Source of the DNA: Pseudomonas sp. ACM7
Lineage (GTDB): Bacteria; Pseudomonadota; Gammaproteobacteria; Pseudomonadales; Pseudomonadaceae
DNA length: 64,000 bases
Reading direction: 5' to 3'
Assembly (NCBI RefSeq): GCF_004136015.1
Contig: NZ_CP024866.1
Location: 68,928-132,927, forward strand
Both the position numbers and the translations under genes were made by a program. The notes below the pieces were generated by a model. The model had not been told where the DNA came from and made no database searches. It saw only the letters and a program-made list of their open reading frames with translations. Positions 62,737 through 64,000 of the stretch are shown piece by piece; the first letter of the stretch is position 1, and every line of letters starts with the position of its first letter.

Positions 62737-64000
62737 CAGTGCCCCTCCGTCTGCGCGGTGCGCAGGGAAGGTGTCGCAGAGATGACGGGCTTGGCACACA
62801 AGCGGGCCGAGAGCTCCATGGAGGTCGGTCCAGGCGGTGGCTGCACGTCCATGGAAAGAAAAGTCAGTTCGTCCCAGTCCGCATCGGCGCGCAGCTCGAA
62901 GGCGAAGCGGCCCTGGGTATTGACCGTCGGCGAACGGCTCAAGCTGATGTTTTCCTGGCGACCGTTCATGTAGGTCAGGGTCGCGCTCATCAGATGCACG
63001 GCGGGATCGGCGAACTTTAGGTCGACCTGATAACGATTGCCCTTGATCGGATACACATTGCCGCCACCGCCGTTGAACAACACCTGATTGCGCCCGCTGT
63101 GCAGGGTCGAAAGGCTTTTGAGCAGCGGCGCCTGGTTGTCGCAGCCATCGCTCAGCGCTGCCATCGCCTGCCGGTAGAAACTGGATTTGCCCAGGTTGTC
63201 GAGATTATCGGTTTCCCACACCAGCACCGTCGGCGGGCGCTTCTGGAAGTCGTCGCCGAGCAGGTAGGCGATCAACGAATCATCATAGCCACCGCCCGGC
63301 ACACTGAAGTTGCTGACCGGCGTCTGCAGATACTGTTCGAGGAAGCCGGCAAAGTTGAACGCCTCGCCGCTGGCGCTGGTACCGATCAATACGACCTTGG
63401 CGGGGACCTTGGCATCGCCTTGGGCCCGGGTTTGATAACGGGTGACAAACTGCGCCGCATAACCGTTGCCGCAGATCTGCGCGGCGGCTTTTTGCAACGT
63501 GCCAGAGCGTCCCAACAAGCCGACCGGCTGGCTGGCGAAGACCTGATGCGGCAACGCCTTGAGCACGTCGTTACCGCTGAGCGTCTGGGCCACCAGCTGG
63601 GCGCTGCGTTCGGCGCCATAGGGCGTCCAGTTGTGGTCGCCCTTGAAGTAGAAAGGCTGCCCGGTTGGCTGCGGCGCACCCAGCAGGCTGGTGAAGTCGG
63701 GGACCAGAATACGTAAGTCGCGCACCCGGTCCAGCGTTTGCAAGTAGTTCTGCCGGGCCTTGGCCTGATCGAAGTTGGCCAGTTCCAGCGGCGTCAGGCG
63801 GTCGGCATGCAGCAAGCCGCGGCTGGGTGGCAACACCAACACCAGCTCGACCCCGCGTTGGGCCAGCCCGTCGCGCAGACGCTTGAGGGCTTTGTAACCG
63901 CTCTCATCGAGGCCGAAGTCAGTGCGAAAATCGCTTTGGGTGCGAAAGAGCCACTGGTCTTGGGCCTCCACCAGGGTCGCGTAGTTTTTCAGCTCCGGCT
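62736..64000 (-). CDS. algX: Alginate biosynthesis protein AlgX (5' end outside the window)
   Basis: About 421 of ~475 residues are visible; the frame stays open to the window edge. The SGNH-like acetyltransferase domain has WLFRTQSDFRTDFGLDESGY, RGVELVLVLPPSRGLL and GTSASGEAFNFAGFLEQYL with the nucleophile Ser. The C-terminal carbohydrate-binding module has YMNGRQENISL and FELRADADWDELTFLS. The acid/His motif reads KGDHNWTPYGAER, whereas characterised AlgX has D-x-H-W. AlgX normally acetylates alginate in the periplasm, using acetyl groups supplied through AlgI, AlgJ and AlgF, and also helps export. Confidence 0.94.
   Translation of the reverse strand, partial: PELKNYATLVEAQDQWLFRTQSDFRTDFGLDESGYKALKRLRDGLAQRGVELVLVLPPSRGLLHADRLTPLELANFDQAKARQNYLQTLDRVRDLRILVPDFTSLLGAPQPTGQPFYFKGDHNWTPYGAERSAQLVAQTLSGNDVLKALPHQVFASQPVGLLGRSGTLQKAAAQICGNGYAAQFVTRYQTRAQGDAKVPAKVVLIGTSASGEAFNFAGFLEQYLQTPVSNFSVPGGGYDDSLIAYLLGDDFQKRPPTVLVWETDNLDNLGKSSFYRQAMAALSDGCDNQAPLLKSLSTLHSGRNQVLFNGGGGNVYPIKGNRYQVDLKFADPAVHLMSATLTYMNGRQENISLSRSPTVNTQGRFAFELRADADWDELTFLSMDVQPPPGPTSMELSARLCAKPVISATPSLRTAQTEGH

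Overview
The window is GC-rich, densely coded chromosomal DNA of a Pseudomonas, most likely of the P. fluorescens group. The gene content supports this: an alginate operon tail, phaG, pcs, a ligD operon and a glycine-cleavage gcvP-glyA-lipA block. So do many long REP-type inverted repeats of the two arm types usual in that group (gtaggagctg and gtgggagcgg). No rRNA gene, intact tRNA gene, CRISPR array, insertion sequence or prophage was seen. All functions are judged from translated sequence and remembered family features; no database was searched.

Layout. (1) 1-4189: the 3' end of gcvP, then glyA and lipA, which abut a decayed aldehyde dehydrogenase remnant. (2) 4271-8137: RidA, a small phosphoesterase, a GFA-family protein, an Asn/Gly-repeat secreted protein with a DUF2092 partner, and small conserved hypotheticals. 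(3) 8184-36014: a catabolic island of about 28 kb. It carries an envelope module (DUF1302, DUF1329, YCF48-like, MMPL/RND), an AraC regulator, a GMC alcohol dehydrogenase, an AMACR-like racemase, DUF2889, two type I sulfatases, an SdsA1-like alkylsulfatase, an aldehyde dehydrogenase, a beta-oxidation set (enoyl-CoA hydratase, SCPx-type thiolase, acyl-CoA dehydrogenase, SDR, acyl-CoA synthetase), a FadL porin and a DUF3313 lipoprotein. Read together, it looks like uptake, desulfation, oxidation and beta-oxidation of a sulfated, probably methyl-branched, hydrophobic alcohol. (4) 36133-41112: a three-gene operon of a haem-oxygenase-like protein, a methyltransferase and LigD. (5) 41306-47033: small enzymes, phosphatidylcholine synthase, two acetyltransferases, a VOC protein and glutathione-dependent formaldehyde dehydrogenase. 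(6) 47164-50151: a betaine/choline-type binding protein, an Fe(II)/2-oxoglutarate oxygenase and a divergent LysR regulator. (7) 50304-59631: a phosphoesterase, PhaG, a GATase-like AraC regulator, a ParD-like gene coupled to a methionine aminopeptidase, a ThDP enzyme, a DUF3422 protein and small hypotheticals. (8) 59646-64000: a class II aldolase pseudogene, then algA, algL and algX on the minus strand.

The most notable points are the sulfate-ester/branched-chain island, an alginate operon in which algL is followed directly by algA (algI, algJ and algF are absent) with an altered AlgX active-site motif, and the oxygenase/quaternary-amine/formaldehyde gene neighbourhood.
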